Origin: Lysinibacillus_B sp036662795
GTDB lineage: Bacteria; Bacillota; Bacilli; Bacillales_A; Planococcaceae
Assembly: GCF_036662795.1 (NCBI RefSeq)
Contig: NZ_JBAFWZ010000023.1
Span: 1 to 56,724, forward strand
DNA length: 56,724 bases
Reading direction: 5' to 3'
Shown one piece after another: positions 8,549 to 16,485 of this stretch. How positions within the stretch are numbered: the first letter of the stretch is position 1; each line of letters opens with the position of its first letter. The position numbers were made by a program, and so were the translations under genes. The notes under the pieces are model-generated. The model had not been told where the DNA came from and made no database searches. It saw only the letters and a list, made by a program, of their open reading frames with translations.

Positions 8549-8809
8549 TCACTCAACCTCACTTAAGATTTTTTCAATTCGTTCAAGACGTTGTTTAATC
8601 TCTTGTAAATCTGTTTCTTCCATTTTTAATTTCTGTTCGGCTATTTTAGCGTTCGCTAAATAACGATTAACTATCCTAACGATATATACAAAAGCGACAA
8701 TGATTACACTAATTATTGCCAAAAGAGCAATTGGTAAAACAACTGTAATAAACTCTACCCAACCAGATGTCTCTATTTCTGGATAAACTATTTTTTTCTA
8801 CTGTTGCAT
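8549..8809 (-). pseudogene. Small TM/coiled-coil protein gene with amber codon at position 4
   Basis: On the minus strand AAAGGAGAG is followed by ATG CAA CAG TAG, and the frame then stays open to TGA at 8549-8551. The downstream frame encodes one membrane helix (about VVLPIALLAIISVIIVAFVY) and a charged coiled coil ending LQEIKQRLERIEKILSEVE, a plausible 86-residue small membrane protein. No ATG, GTG or TTG exists in frame between the stop and the helix. It is either a recent nonsense mutation, a sequencing error or, less likely, a read-through codon. The codon structure and SD argue that it was a real gene until recently. Confidence 0.6.
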
Positions 8810-9131
8810 CTCTCCTTTGAATACGTGTTTATAAATACTCTAAGTGTTAATTAATAATTCTACATTGTTATTGAATTTACCTAATCGTTTGCTTACGTGA
8901 CTCCCAAAATTGGTGGAATGGAATGCTAAAAAAATATTACAAATAAAAGTATGATCCCGATCTTAATGATGTCTGCCAAGGGGGATTTGGTACAGATGTT
9001 TACATTGCAAAGCTACTTTCTATGATCCAACTTGTCGCTAGAGTAAAAGCTATTAATTTCACCTAATCAATTTAAGAAATATCTATAAACGCTTTGAATT
9101 TGTCATTCTGAAAACGGCTCTTCAAGAGCGA
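8810..9131. other. Degraded region upstream of the Fic relic
   Basis: About 320 bp. The Fic frame is open upstream to about 9049 (reading LRNIYKRFEFVILKTALQER before the Met at 9132), but no N-terminal Fic features are visible. A second open stretch at 8950-9064, containing KYDPDLNDVCQGGFGTDVYI, is unassigned. Confidence 0.4.
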
Positions 9132-9452
9132 ATGGGCGCTTTAATGAGTTGGTATGAAACAGAAGCACAGCAGCTCCATCCAGTTCTTCGTGGGGCTATG
9201 CTACACGCTATTTTTGTAGGGATTCATCCTTTTATTGATGGTAATGGACGCACTTCAAGACTATTATTAAATTTGGAGTTATTGAAATCGGGTTATCCGC
9301 CGATTGTTATTAAAGTTGGGAATCGTTTGGCGTATTACAATGCGTTAGATAAAGCACATACGACAGAAGATTATCAAGATTTTATTGAGCTCGTTGCATC
9401 TGAAGTCGAATCTTCATTAGACTTATATTTGAGTGCGATAAATTGTTCGTGA
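9132..9452 (+). pseudogene. Fic-domain protein, N-terminally truncated
   Basis: 106 residues carrying an intact Fic motif, HPFIDGNGRTSR (residues 32-43, consensus HxFx(D/E)GNGRxxR), plus the downstream helix region. Fic proteins transfer AMP or other nucleotide parts onto target hydroxyls. Full-length relatives are usually 200-350 residues, and the N-terminal part with the inhibitory (S/T)xxxE(G/N) helix is missing. No clear SD precedes ATG 9132, and the upstream DNA is degraded. It could retain a catalytic core, but truncation makes a relic more likely. A terminator follows at 9471-9501. Confidence 0.6.
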
Positions 9453-9470
9453 AACGGTATTGTTATAACT

Positions 9471-9501
9471 AAGGCCGATTATCAATTAAATAATCGGCCT
9501 T
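9471..9501 (+). terminator. Terminator after the Fic relic
   Basis: AAGGCCGATTAT (9471-9482) pairs perfectly over 12 bp with ATAATCGGCCTT (9490-9501). It lies between the Fic relic and the convergent HTH gene. Confidence 0.8.
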
Positions 9502-9553
9502 TGCAAATTGTTACGAATGAATGTATTTCCAAACGACTTAACATCTTGCACTT

Positions 9554-9754
9554 TTAAACTTCTTCATTCCAAAATAAATCATTCAATGTTTTATTTAATG
9601 CCTGGCAAATCGCTATACAAACCGAAAGCGTTGGATTGTACTTTCCTAATTCGATCAGACCAATTGTTTGACGGGTGACGCCTACCTTTTTCGCTAAATC
9701 CTCCTGTGACATGTCACTTTCAATTCGGGCAGCTTTTAATCGAACATTTTTCAT
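9554..9754 (-). CDS. XRE-family HTH regulator (small, YozG/YgzD type)
   Basis: A 66-residue protein made almost entirely of one Cro/C1-type helix-turn-helix (MSQEDLAKKVGVTRQTIGLI as the HTH core, then YNPTLSVCIAICQALNKTL). Such minimal regulators usually sit beside a small membrane protein gene. Here ATG 9754 directly follows the TAA of the DUF6773 gene, so the two are cotranscribed and probably coupled. The natural inference is that it represses its own operon; direct repeats at 10312-10342 in the promoter are candidate operators. Confidence 0.85.
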   Translation of the reverse strand: MKNVRLKAARIESDMSQEDLAKKVGVTRQTIGLIELGKYNPTLSVCIAICQALNKTLNDLFWNEEV

Positions 9755-10270
9755 TTATGCTTCATCATCCAATTCATCTAACATTTTACGATTTACTTTA
9801 TCGCTTTGGCTTTTCGCCATACTGTATGGAACTAGTAATACTATCAGCAACCCAGGAATGTAAATGATGAGTGATACTAAAAATACGATAAAGAAATACT
9901 CAATTGCTTGCGCTGTGCTATCTGCATAATTAAATGCACTATTCACGCCGAATATTATACTTAAGAATAGACCATAAATAATCCCGATTGCCATTGTACG
10001 TGTACTGTATTTAAATTTACTATTAGCATTCGAGATTTCCACCTCTTCTGAGAAAATCCCCATCTTTACTGATCTAAACAGATAATATACACCTGACAAT
10101 ATCAATATAATAGTCTCCGTTATGATTAAGTTAAATTCCTTACCAATAGTCAAAAATTTAATGGCAATGCTTACGAAACAAATGACCGTAATAATCGTAA
10201 AAATTTCCCGATAAATTTTGTTTTGCATATTTGTAACACGCTCATCTGAAAACTTTTTTCGTTTAAACAT
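9755..10270 (-). CDS. DUF6773-like membrane protein
   Basis: 171 residues with about four membrane helices (for example ITETIILILSGVYYLF and FIVFLVSLIIYIPGLLIVLL), a basic N-terminus beginning MFKRKKFSDERV, and an acidic C-terminus ending LDELDDEA. Proteins of this layout paired with a tiny XRE regulator form a common Firmicute module of unknown function. GGGGGC lies a few bases before ATG 10270. It is the promoter-proximal gene of the two-gene operon. The DUF assignment is by resemblance. Confidence 0.65.
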   Translation of the reverse strand: MFKRKKFSDERVTNMQNKIYREIFTIITVICFVSIAIKFLTIGKEFNLIITETIILILSGVYYLFRSVKMGIFSEEVEISNANSKFKYSTRTMAIGIIYGLFLSIIFGVNSAFNYADSTAQAIEYFFIVFLVSLIIYIPGLLIVLLVPYSMAKSQSDKVNRKMLDELDDEA

Positions 10271-10311
10271 AGTACAGCCCCCTTAATTTTCTGATTACTT
10301 ATAATATACAT

Positions 10312-10342
10312 TATAAATTGCTTTTTGCAATATATAAATTGC
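10312..10342. promoter_or_regulatory. Direct repeats TATAAATTGC, 21 bp apart (putative operator)
   Basis: TATAAATTGC occurs at 10312-10321 and 10333-10342, a two-helical-turn period, with an embedded AATTGC-TTTTT-GCAATA inverted repeat. The pair overlaps the likely minus-strand promoter (TTGCAA, then TATTAT) of the DUF6773-HTH operon, which suggests autoregulation by the HTH protein. Confidence 0.4.
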
Positions 10343-10375
10343 ATTAAGGGTACAAAATTTGATAAAGCATAAAAC

Positions 10376-10402
10376 AAGCACCGCTTTTTTGAAACGGTGC
10401 TT
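10376..10402. terminator. Hairpin AAGCACCG/CGGTGCTT
   Basis: An 8-bp perfect stem (10376-10383 with 10395-10402) whose loop contains CTTTTTT. It lies upstream of two divergent genes, so the transcript it would end is unclear; it may isolate the two promoters. Confidence 0.45.
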
Positions 10403-10607
10403 CAAATCATAAATTTTGAACTTGTCTGCATATTTATGGTTTTTTTTTATAAATGATGATTTTTATTGGATAGTTATTATTGAAATAACAACGATTATTA
10501 GTAAATAAGACCATATTTTTGCCTTTTATCGTTTGGAGAATCCATCTCATTATTTTCTATCAATGGGGAAAGATAAATTTATCTTCGTTCATTGGGAGTT
10601 GGGATAA

Positions 10608-12128
10608 TTGAGTAAGGTATCACATGTATTTTGGATTTCAATTGGCATTGCAAGTGCTTTTGTTATTTGGGGAATAGTTGCTCCTGTTCAATTAGGAGAA
10701 GTGATGGATCATACAAAGGGTTTCTTTTTAGAATCCTTTGGTTGGTTTTATCAATTATCGGCAACCTTTTTCCTTCTATTCGCTGTATTTTTGATTTTTA
10801 GTAAGTACGGAAAAATAAAGTTAGGTAAGGATGATGATAAACCTGAATTTAAAAATAGTACGTGGTTTGCTATGCTGTTCAGTGCTGGGATGGGGATTGG
10901 ACTTCTCTTTTTTGGCGTTTCTGAGCCAATTTCTCATTTTGTCAATCCACCAATTGGGGAAGGTGGAACAGGAGAAGCAGCAAAAATTGCTTTACGCTAT
11001 ACCTATTTACATTGGGGCTTTCATGCATGGGCAATATATTCGGTTATCGGACTGATCTTAGCTTATTACAAATTTAGAAAACAACAGCCGGGTTTATTAA
11101 GTGTCACGTTAACGCCTCTACTTGGGGACCGGGCAAAAGGAACGGTAGGAATAATAGTTGATGCTATCGCAGTGTTTGCTACTATTTTTGGGGTGGCCAC
11201 TTCTTTGGGACTAGGTGCTACACAAATAAATGGAGGTATTCATTATGTAGTTCCGGCTGTGCCTAACAACTTTACTGTCCAACTAATCATCATGGCAATC
11301 GTTACGGTCTTATTTATTCTTTCGTCTAGTACCGGTCTAAAAAGAGGAATTAGTCTATTAAGCAATGCAAACTTAGTCTTAGCGGTCATTCTGCTATTTA
11401 CGTTCTTAATTTTAGGTCCAACTGGGTTTGTACTGGATTTATTTACAACAACCTTAGGAAGTTATGTTCAAAACTTGCCTAGTATGGGATTAAGATTGAC
11501 CCCCTTCAATAAAGAGCAAGCTTCCTGGATACAAGATTGGACTATTTTTTATTGGGCTTGGTGGATTGCGTGGGCTCCTTTTGTTGGGACCTTTATTGCC
11601 AGAGTTTCAAGGGGGCGGACAGTTCGGGAATTTATGATTGCTGTGCTTGTTATTCCGACGATCGTATGTGCTTTTTGGTTTGCTGTTTTCGGAGGAACAG
11701 CTATTCATTTTGAGTTTTTTGAGGGGGCAAATATTTCGGGTGAAGGATTGGAAACAGCAATATTTGCAGTATATAACCTCTTACCATTTTCAAATGTCTT
11801 AGTAGTCGTTACGCTTTTATTGATTACGACTTTTTTCGTTACGTCGGCAGATTCAGCTACCTTCGTTCTAGGGATGCAGACTACTCATGGTAACTTAAAT
11901 CCTCCGATTATTGTTAAAGTTGTATGGGGGTTGTTTCTAAGTGCATCAGCAGTCGTATTAATGCTTTCCGGGGGTCTCGAAGCAATGCAGACAGCTATTA
12001 TAGTGAGTGCCTTTCCACTGATTTTTGTCCTGATTACCATGGCCCTTGCCATTTTAAGTGATTTTAGAAAGGAAATATTAGGTAAAGGTGGAGAAAAGAA
12101 AAAAACGAATAAAATAAAGCCCGAGTAA
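10608..12128 (+). CDS. BCCT-family glycine betaine/choline/carnitine transporter (OpuD-like)
   Basis: A 506-residue integral membrane protein with about 12 helices. It shows the aromatic-rich BCCT signature around residues 305-325 (TIFYWAWWIAWAPFVG, where the Trp residues form the betaine-binding box) and the GMGIGLLFFGVSEP segment near residue 97. The family takes up quaternary ammonium osmolytes with Na+ or H+ for osmoprotection. The start is TTG 10608 with GGGAG 10 bases upstream. It is monocistronic and followed by the strong terminator at 12244-12279. The substrate within the family is not resolved. Confidence 0.88.
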   Translation: MSKVSHVFWISIGIASAFVIWGIVAPVQLGEVMDHTKGFFLESFGWFYQLSATFFLLFAVFLIFSKYGKIKLGKDDDKPEFKNSTWFAMLFSAGMGIGLLFFGVSEPISHFVNPPIGEGGTGEAAKIALRYTYLHWGFHAWAIYSVIGLILAYYKFRKQQPGLLSVTLTPLLGDRAKGTVGIIVDAIAVFATIFGVATSLGLGATQINGGIHYVVPAVPNNFTVQLIIMAIVTVLFILSSSTGLKRGISLLSNANLVLAVILLFTFLILGPTGFVLDLFTTTLGSYVQNLPSMGLRLTPFNKEQASWIQDWTIFYWAWWIAWAPFVGTFIARVSRGRTVREFMIAVLVIPTIVCAFWFAVFGGTAIHFEFFEGANISGEGLETAIFAVYNLLPFSNVLVVVTLLLITTFFVTSADSATFVLGMQTTHGNLNPPIIVKVVWGLFLSASAVVLMLSGGLEAMQTAIIVSAFPLIFVLITMALAILSDFRKEILGKGGEKKKTNKIKPE

Positions 12129-12537
12129 CAGACAGAACCCATTCTAAAATAATAAAAAAATTAAACCTCATTTAGCTTATGTTCCGTGAATCAAATTGTA
12201 AGTAAGTGCGATTTTCTCATAGAAAATTTAATATTAAACAACCAAAGGCATTTGAAATCTGTTTAACTCAAATGCCTTTCATCTGAATTTATACATGAGG
12301 AGAATTCGGTTGGCAATATAATCAGAAATTAAATGTAAGAGGCTTCTTAGCAAATACTTAATGATACCGATTAAGGAAGCTGATTTAATTTAACTACGGC
12401 ATGAATGCGTTAATCAGGACTAGTATGGTGGCTTGCTGAGTGTAGATTGAATAGTAGGTTAATAACTTGTAGCTAGTAGACTTTTTTATTGATTGAAAAT
12501 TGATTTTTACATACCTTGAAAATAAAATTTGGAAACT
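12129..12537. other. Intergenic region between BCCT and sigma-factor genes
   Basis: It contains the terminator at 12244-12279 and an imperfect inverted repeat (AGGCTTCTTAG near 12340 and TTAAGGAAGCT near 12373). No gene is seen. Confidence 0.5.
12244..12279 (+). terminator. Terminator after the BCCT gene
   Basis: AAAGGCATTTGA (12244-12255) pairs perfectly with TCAAATGCCTTT (12268-12279). Confidence 0.8.
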
Positions 12538-12566
12538 TGAAACTATTCCGTTGACGAGAAGGTCTA
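12538..12566 (+). promoter_or_regulatory. Putative ECF-type promoter of the sigma factor operon
   Basis: TGAAAC (12538-12543), a 17-bp spacer and GGTCTA (12561-12566) resemble the ECF sigma pattern (TGAAAC-N16/17-CGTCTA) of Bacillus SigM/V/X-type factors. The spacing to the SD at 12582-12588 is normal, so positive autoregulation is likely. Confidence 0.5.
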
Positions 12567-12594
12567 ACGGGGTAAGTGTTGAAAGGAGGCTACA

Positions 12595-13113
12595 ATGGAG
12601 TTCCAAACGTTTGAAGAAATTTTACATAATAATGGAGATTATATTTTACGACTTTGCTATACGTATACGAAAGATTGGCAAATTGCCGAGGATTTGACGC
12701 AAGAAACGTTCCTGCGATTTTATCAGGCACAAAATAAATTTAGGCATGAGGCAAATGTGAAAACGTATTTGTATCAAGTTGCCGTGAATCGATGCAAAAC
12801 GTATTTAATGAGCTGGAAGTATAAGGGCACGAAGCTAGTGCAATTGAGTCAAAATTTAATTTCGAAAACTCATGTTGAAGAGGAAATAATTAAAAAAGAA
12901 ATTATGGCAGAGCTTTATGATCAAATTGTAAACTTGCCTGTAAAATATCGAGAAGTAATTGTGCTTTATCATTATGTAGAAATGACGACAGCACAAATAG
13001 CAAAGATTCTTCTTGTTTCAGAAAATACGGTGAAAACAAGGCTGAGGCGAGGTCGACAAAAGCTAGGGGATTTACTGGAGAAGGGGGAGTTCGTGGATGG
13101 ATCCGATTTCTAA
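12595..13113 (+). CDS. ECF-family RNA polymerase sigma factor
   Basis: 172 residues with the sigma-70 region 2 (AEDLTQETFLRFYQA and AVNRCKTYLMSW) and region 4 (LPVKYREVIVLYHYVEMTTA followed by an HTH with SENTVKTRLRRGRQKL). Regions 1 and 3 are absent, as expected for extracytoplasmic-function factors. GAAAGGAGG precedes ATG 12595. The next gene, a predicted membrane protein, overlaps its 3' end by 17 bp, the classic sigma/anti-sigma arrangement. The stress it answers cannot be read from sequence. Confidence 0.9.
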   Translation: MEFQTFEEILHNNGDYILRLCYTYTKDWQIAEDLTQETFLRFYQAQNKFRHEANVKTYLYQVAVNRCKTYLMSWKYKGTKLVQLSQNLISKTHVEEEIIKKEIMAELYDQIVNLPVKYREVIVLYHYVEMTTAQIAKILLVSENTVKTRLRRGRQKLGDLLEKGEFVDGSDF

Positions 13114-14293
13114 AGCATTATCCGATTCATTGAATACTAAAAAAATGTCTCCACAATTGAAGCACAGCATATTAAATGGACAACGAAAAAAACGCAATTA
13201 TATGCCATCATTCATCGTTGTAAGTATGATTGTGATCTCTGCTTTATTATACTTAACTATTAATGTAAAGAACGAGGGAGTACCACAAGAGGCTAGTGGA
13301 GATGCACGTTTTGGTAGTGTCGATGAAGCGATTGTAAATTATTTTAATGACATGGTTATCCTTTTAGAATCGGACGATACTAATCAATTTTTCTATGCTG
13401 GGGATGCTTATTTAATGCGTCTCGCACTTGAAAAAAACAGTGGTCAGTTTTATAGCGATTCATCCTTAAATAGTCAGGAGCGTTTTTTAATTAGTGAGCT
13501 GCTCCATTACTTCCAGGAAGCTTTATGGCATGGGGACACTCCGCAACAAGTGCAACAAGTTGAATCGATAAAGGAACTCGTTTCTCAAGCACCAGCTCTA
13601 ATTGCAAAGCTCGAACCAGTAGCGGAGATTCCATATATTAAAATTGGAGACGAAAAAAATAATGGGATGAAATTGCTTTATTATGAATGGAGTAATTGGT
13701 TAACCCTATTATTCATGCAAGTATTAGTTGTAGCAGCCATTGTATTTTTATTTAAAAATAAGCATCGGAAAATCGGAGTATTATTCATAATTGTTTTCGT
13801 TGTTTCTACGCTACAACTCTTCATGTCACCGAATAGAAATAACATTGGTTATGATGAGCAAACAATAATTGAGGTTGTTGGAAAAAGGTTAGATGAGGCT
13901 CATGTAAAATTTGGGGAGCCGACATTGGAATATGTATCGACATTCCATAATACTCGTTCGGCGTTAATTTCATATTCAGATGGGCTAAGTGCATTAGCGG
14001 TATTTGAATATCACGATGGTCAATATGTGTATAGTTCGATGACATGGCATTCGGGAAATATTTTTAATGAAGGTCAGTTTGTCACGATAGATGATGAGAC
14101 GACTACAGTAAGGATGCTCGGTTTGAAATCAGAGCATGAAGTGGCATCCATTACGATATATGAGAATAGAAAGAATAAGGAATTTGTAAATATAACACCA
14201 GGAAAACCAACGATTGTACATTATATAGTACCGGTAGATGTCAAAGAACACTCTTATTTGTATTTAAATGAACGCGGTGAACAGGTGGAGTAA
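13097..14293 (+). CDS. Putative anti-sigma factor, membrane protein
   Basis: A 398-residue protein with a short basic cytosolic N-terminus (about 35 residues), a first membrane helix (SFIVVSMIVISALLYLTI), a 150-residue outer segment, a second hydrophobic pair around residues 195-240 (LTLLFMQVLVVAAIVFLF and IGVLFIIVFVVSTLQLFM), and a C-terminal domain of about 150 residues. ATG 13097 lies inside the end of the sigma gene, preceded by GGGGGAG. Position and topology imply it sequesters the ECF factor. The N-terminus lacks a recognisable zinc ZAS motif, so it would be an atypical anti-sigma. The family is not recognised. Confidence 0.6.
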   Translation: MDPISKALSDSLNTKKMSPQLKHSILNGQRKKRNYMPSFIVVSMIVISALLYLTINVKNEGVPQEASGDARFGSVDEAIVNYFNDMVILLESDDTNQFFYAGDAYLMRLALEKNSGQFYSDSSLNSQERFLISELLHYFQEALWHGDTPQQVQQVESIKELVSQAPALIAKLEPVAEIPYIKIGDEKNNGMKLLYYEWSNWLTLLFMQVLVVAAIVFLFKNKHRKIGVLFIIVFVVSTLQLFMSPNRNNIGYDEQTIIEVVGKRLDEAHVKFGEPTLEYVSTFHNTRSALISYSDGLSALAVFEYHDGQYVYSSMTWHSGNIFNEGQFVTIDDETTTVRMLGLKSEHEVASITIYENRKNKEFVNITPGKPTIVHYIVPVDVKEHSYLYLNERGEQVE

Positions 14294-14354
14294 TTCGGAA
14301 TATCAAATGTTAAAAAATAACCTTCCCAATGTAGCTTTGAGAAGGTAAATCTTC

Positions 14355-14371
14355 GGGGCCAAAACAGCCCC
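14355..14371 (+). terminator. Terminator after the anti-sigma gene
   Basis: GGGGC (14355-14359) pairs with GCCCC (14367-14371), followed by TTATTTTTT. It abuts the stop codon of the convergent DUF1801 gene. A second short stem, ACCTTC/GAAGGT, lies just before it. Confidence 0.6.
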
Positions 14372-14806
14372 TTATTTTTTCACCAATTGTTTTTCATACA
14401 GCTCAATCCATTGCTGTGGTGTCATCTTTTGCAGGAGTTCGCCAATCAGCTCATAGGGAATATGCTTTGTGTTCGTTAGTCGAATACAGCTTTTCCCCAT
14501 GTTTAATTTTGTAGGTACTCTCTCAGCATATTCATCTTGGAACCATTGTAGGAGTTCATGATCAGCATAAATGCCCATATGGTAAAGTCCGATATGTCGC
14601 TTTTGCGCAATAAGACCGAGAAAGGGAAGTGGCTTTTCAGGCGTACAATGATAGCCCTTTGGATAGAGAGAATGAGGGACGACATAGCCTATCCCACCGT
14701 ATTCTTCAAGTTTTTCAAATCCATTAGGTAAATTTTTTTCAATTGTTTCTACGAGCTTTATAAAAGCTTCGCGTCTTTTTTCATCTACTAAATGATCGTA
14801 GTTCAT
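14372..14806 (-). CDS. DUF1801 (YdhG-like) protein
   Basis: A 144-residue soluble protein. Features seen are YGGIGYVVPHSLYPKGYHC, the central PLPFLGLIAQKRHIGLYHMG strand region, and KLNMGKSCIRL, which together fit the DUF1801/YdhG-like fold (iron-chaperone-like alpha/beta proteins of unresolved function). ATG 14806 with AAGGAGAGG upstream was preferred to an earlier in-frame start that would overlap the preceding gene. It starts 14 bp after the AlkD-like gene, so the two form an operon. Confidence 0.75.
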   Translation of the reverse strand: MNYDHLVDEKRREAFIKLVETIEKNLPNGFEKLEEYGGIGYVVPHSLYPKGYHCTPEKPLPFLGLIAQKRHIGLYHMGIYADHELLQWFQDEYAERVPTKLNMGKSCIRLTNTKHIPYELIGELLQKMTPQQWIELYEKQLVKK

Positions 14807-14820
14807 ATTGTAACCTCTCC

Positions 14821-15528
14821 TTAGCATCGTACATATTTTCTTTTAAAGCCGATTCGATTACGCTCAACTTCCTTTAGGATACTTTCATAGGCATGTACAA
14901 TACTGCTTTTTTTATTATCACGCTGAATTTCTACCGGACCCACGCTTTGGGCTGTTTCAATCGCCTGTTGGTGTAGCGGCTTAAAGGAGACACCGACAGT
15001 CGTTAAAAAATTATTCATAGAAGCTTGCGTACGCGGAGGTGCCTCATGAATTGTTGCTTTCACGGCTTGAAGCATGTCAGTTAACTTAGGGATAGAAAAT
15101 TCCTCGTCCTTTCGATTGCCAAGGGTCCAGCAATAGCAGCTCCATCCAGCGGACATTTTCAACTCATCACCACTTGCAATCCATTCATCGGCAATGCTTT
15201 GGGCGATAGGCGATTCTGCTAGTGTTACTGAGACAACATAGTCCGAAAGCATGTAAAAATAAGCGCCATCGATCCAACGATTAAAATCATCCGCGGTCAT
15301 ATGAACTGGGTCGGCAATGATCCCTGCAAAGTACATTGCATCATAGTTGCCTGTAGCGTAAAGCTGTTCTGCTAGTGGTTGGTTGATTTTTATTCTTTTG
15401 GCTATAGGCTTCATCGCACCTGTTGCAACGCCGAATACAGGTTCTTTTGCACCGTTTGAGACATAGATTTTCTTCGTACGCTCTTTCCCTAATGCTTCTA
15501 GTTGCTCCATCACTTCATCAAAATTCAT
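14821..15528 (-). CDS. DNA alkylation repair protein, AlkD-like HEAT-repeat glycosylase
   Basis: 235 residues, almost all helical, with the AlkD/COG4912 opening (FDEVMEQLEALG, then GAKEPVFGVATGAMK) and ADPVHMTADDFNRWI. AlkD enzymes excise positively charged alkyl-purines with a HEAT-repeat fold. The start ATG 15528 is used because GAGG lies nine bases upstream; the longer frame to 15633 adds 35 residues that do not resemble the family. It is upstream partner of the DUF1801 gene. Confidence 0.8.
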   Translation of the reverse strand: MNFDEVMEQLEALGKERTKKIYVSNGAKEPVFGVATGAMKPIAKRIKINQPLAEQLYATGNYDAMYFAGIIADPVHMTADDFNRWIDGAYFYMLSDYVVSVTLAESPIAQSIADEWIASGDELKMSAGWSCYCWTLGNRKDEEFSIPKLTDMLQAVKATIHEAPPRTQASMNNFLTTVGVSFKPLHQQAIETAQSVGPVEIQRDNKKSSIVHAYESILKEVERNRIGFKRKYVRC

Positions 15529-15849
15529 GTCACACATCCTCAATCGATTTTGATTATTATTGTAACGGAAAAAGTTTGGATAGCAAACAAAGTATCGATT
15601 CCTAACATATCCATGAGATCGATTCTGTACCATTTTTTCTATTAAAAGATTGAATTAAACAATAGTAGGACCATCAATTCTGATGGCCCTAATTAGTAAT
15701 ATCGCTAAATAATGTGGAGGAGGAAAGTTGTTTTTAGTACCTTTGCTGCTCTATTTTAAAATATTCAAATACGCCAAATACTCTTTTTTTACATTCCTCA
15801 GTTGAGAGTCATGCGGTTCATTGTGAAAAGGTTCTCTTATGGAATTTTA
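15529..15849. other. Intergenic region between AlkD and hydroxylase genes
   Basis: An imperfect hairpin at 15668-15689 (CCATCA/TGATGG extended by AGG/CCT across a mismatch) could terminate the minus-strand hydroxylase transcript. A GGAGGAGG stretch at 15717-15724 is not followed by a usable frame. No gene is seen. Confidence 0.4.
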
Positions 15850-16464
15850 TTAGTTTCGCTTTTCTAAATCTTTAGCGGTTTTACTTTGGGCTACATCCTT
15901 TTGGTTTTTAAAGGTGCCCATAAGATAATCATAGGCTGGATTCGTTACGCCATACCAGAAATTTTCATTTTTAAAGTGATGCAGTAAATGGACTTTTTTC
16001 ATCCAACGTCCCCATGGAGAGATGGGCTGAAGAGGACGATGGGCGATATAATGCTTCCACTCATAATAAAGTAGGAAGATGATAATTCCTGCAATAAAGG
16101 CATTCGTCATAATCAGGCTAGACGAAAAGAAATAAAAAATGGCTCCTGCAACGGCAATGTTTGGTACGCTATACCATAGGGGTAAAAATAATAAGTGTAA
16201 TTCATTTGGATTAGCATGGTGGTCATAATGCAAGCGCTTTAGCAACTTTAATAAAAAAGCATTCTTTGGGGGCTTTAAGTGAAAAACAAAACGGTGAATC
16301 ATATATTCAGCTAAAGAATACAGGATCATTCCGAGAATAAAGGCACCTAATATTGCGATAGAATTAAAATGATATACCATAACTCCAAAGCTAAGAAGAA
16401 ATAAAAGGCTCATGACTAATATATCAGGATAAGAGAAATATTCTTTAAAATATTTTAACTTCAT
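15850..16464 (-). CDS. Fatty acid hydroxylase / sterol desaturase superfamily membrane enzyme
   Basis: A 204-residue di-iron membrane oxygenase. Its histidine boxes are HRFVFH (near residue 57), HYDHH (near 79), HYIAHR (near 138) and HLLHHF (near 159), interleaved with four or five membrane helices. The superfamily (PF04116) hydroxylates or desaturates lipids using O2. In bacteria, short members of this type resemble fatty acid 2-hydroxylases, but the lipid is not determined here. It begins 21 bp after the FadR-type regulator on the same strand, so it is probably that regulator's target and acts in lipid modification. Confidence 0.82.
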   Translation of the reverse strand: MKLKYFKEYFSYPDILVMSLLFLLSFGVMVYHFNSIAILGAFILGMILYSLAEYMIHRFVFHLKPPKNAFLLKLLKRLHYDHHANPNELHLLFLPLWYSVPNIAVAGAIFYFFSSSLIMTNAFIAGIIIFLLYYEWKHYIAHRPLQPISPWGRWMKKVHLLHHFKNENFWYGVTNPAYDYLMGTFKNQKDVAQSKTAKDLEKRN

Positions 16465-16485
16465 ATCTCACGCCTCCAACTATTA

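Noticed and set aside
9132..9754. Fic toxin-antitoxin pair with the neighbouring HTH gene
   Set aside because: The HTH gene is convergent, separated by a terminator, and clearly paired with the DUF6773 gene.
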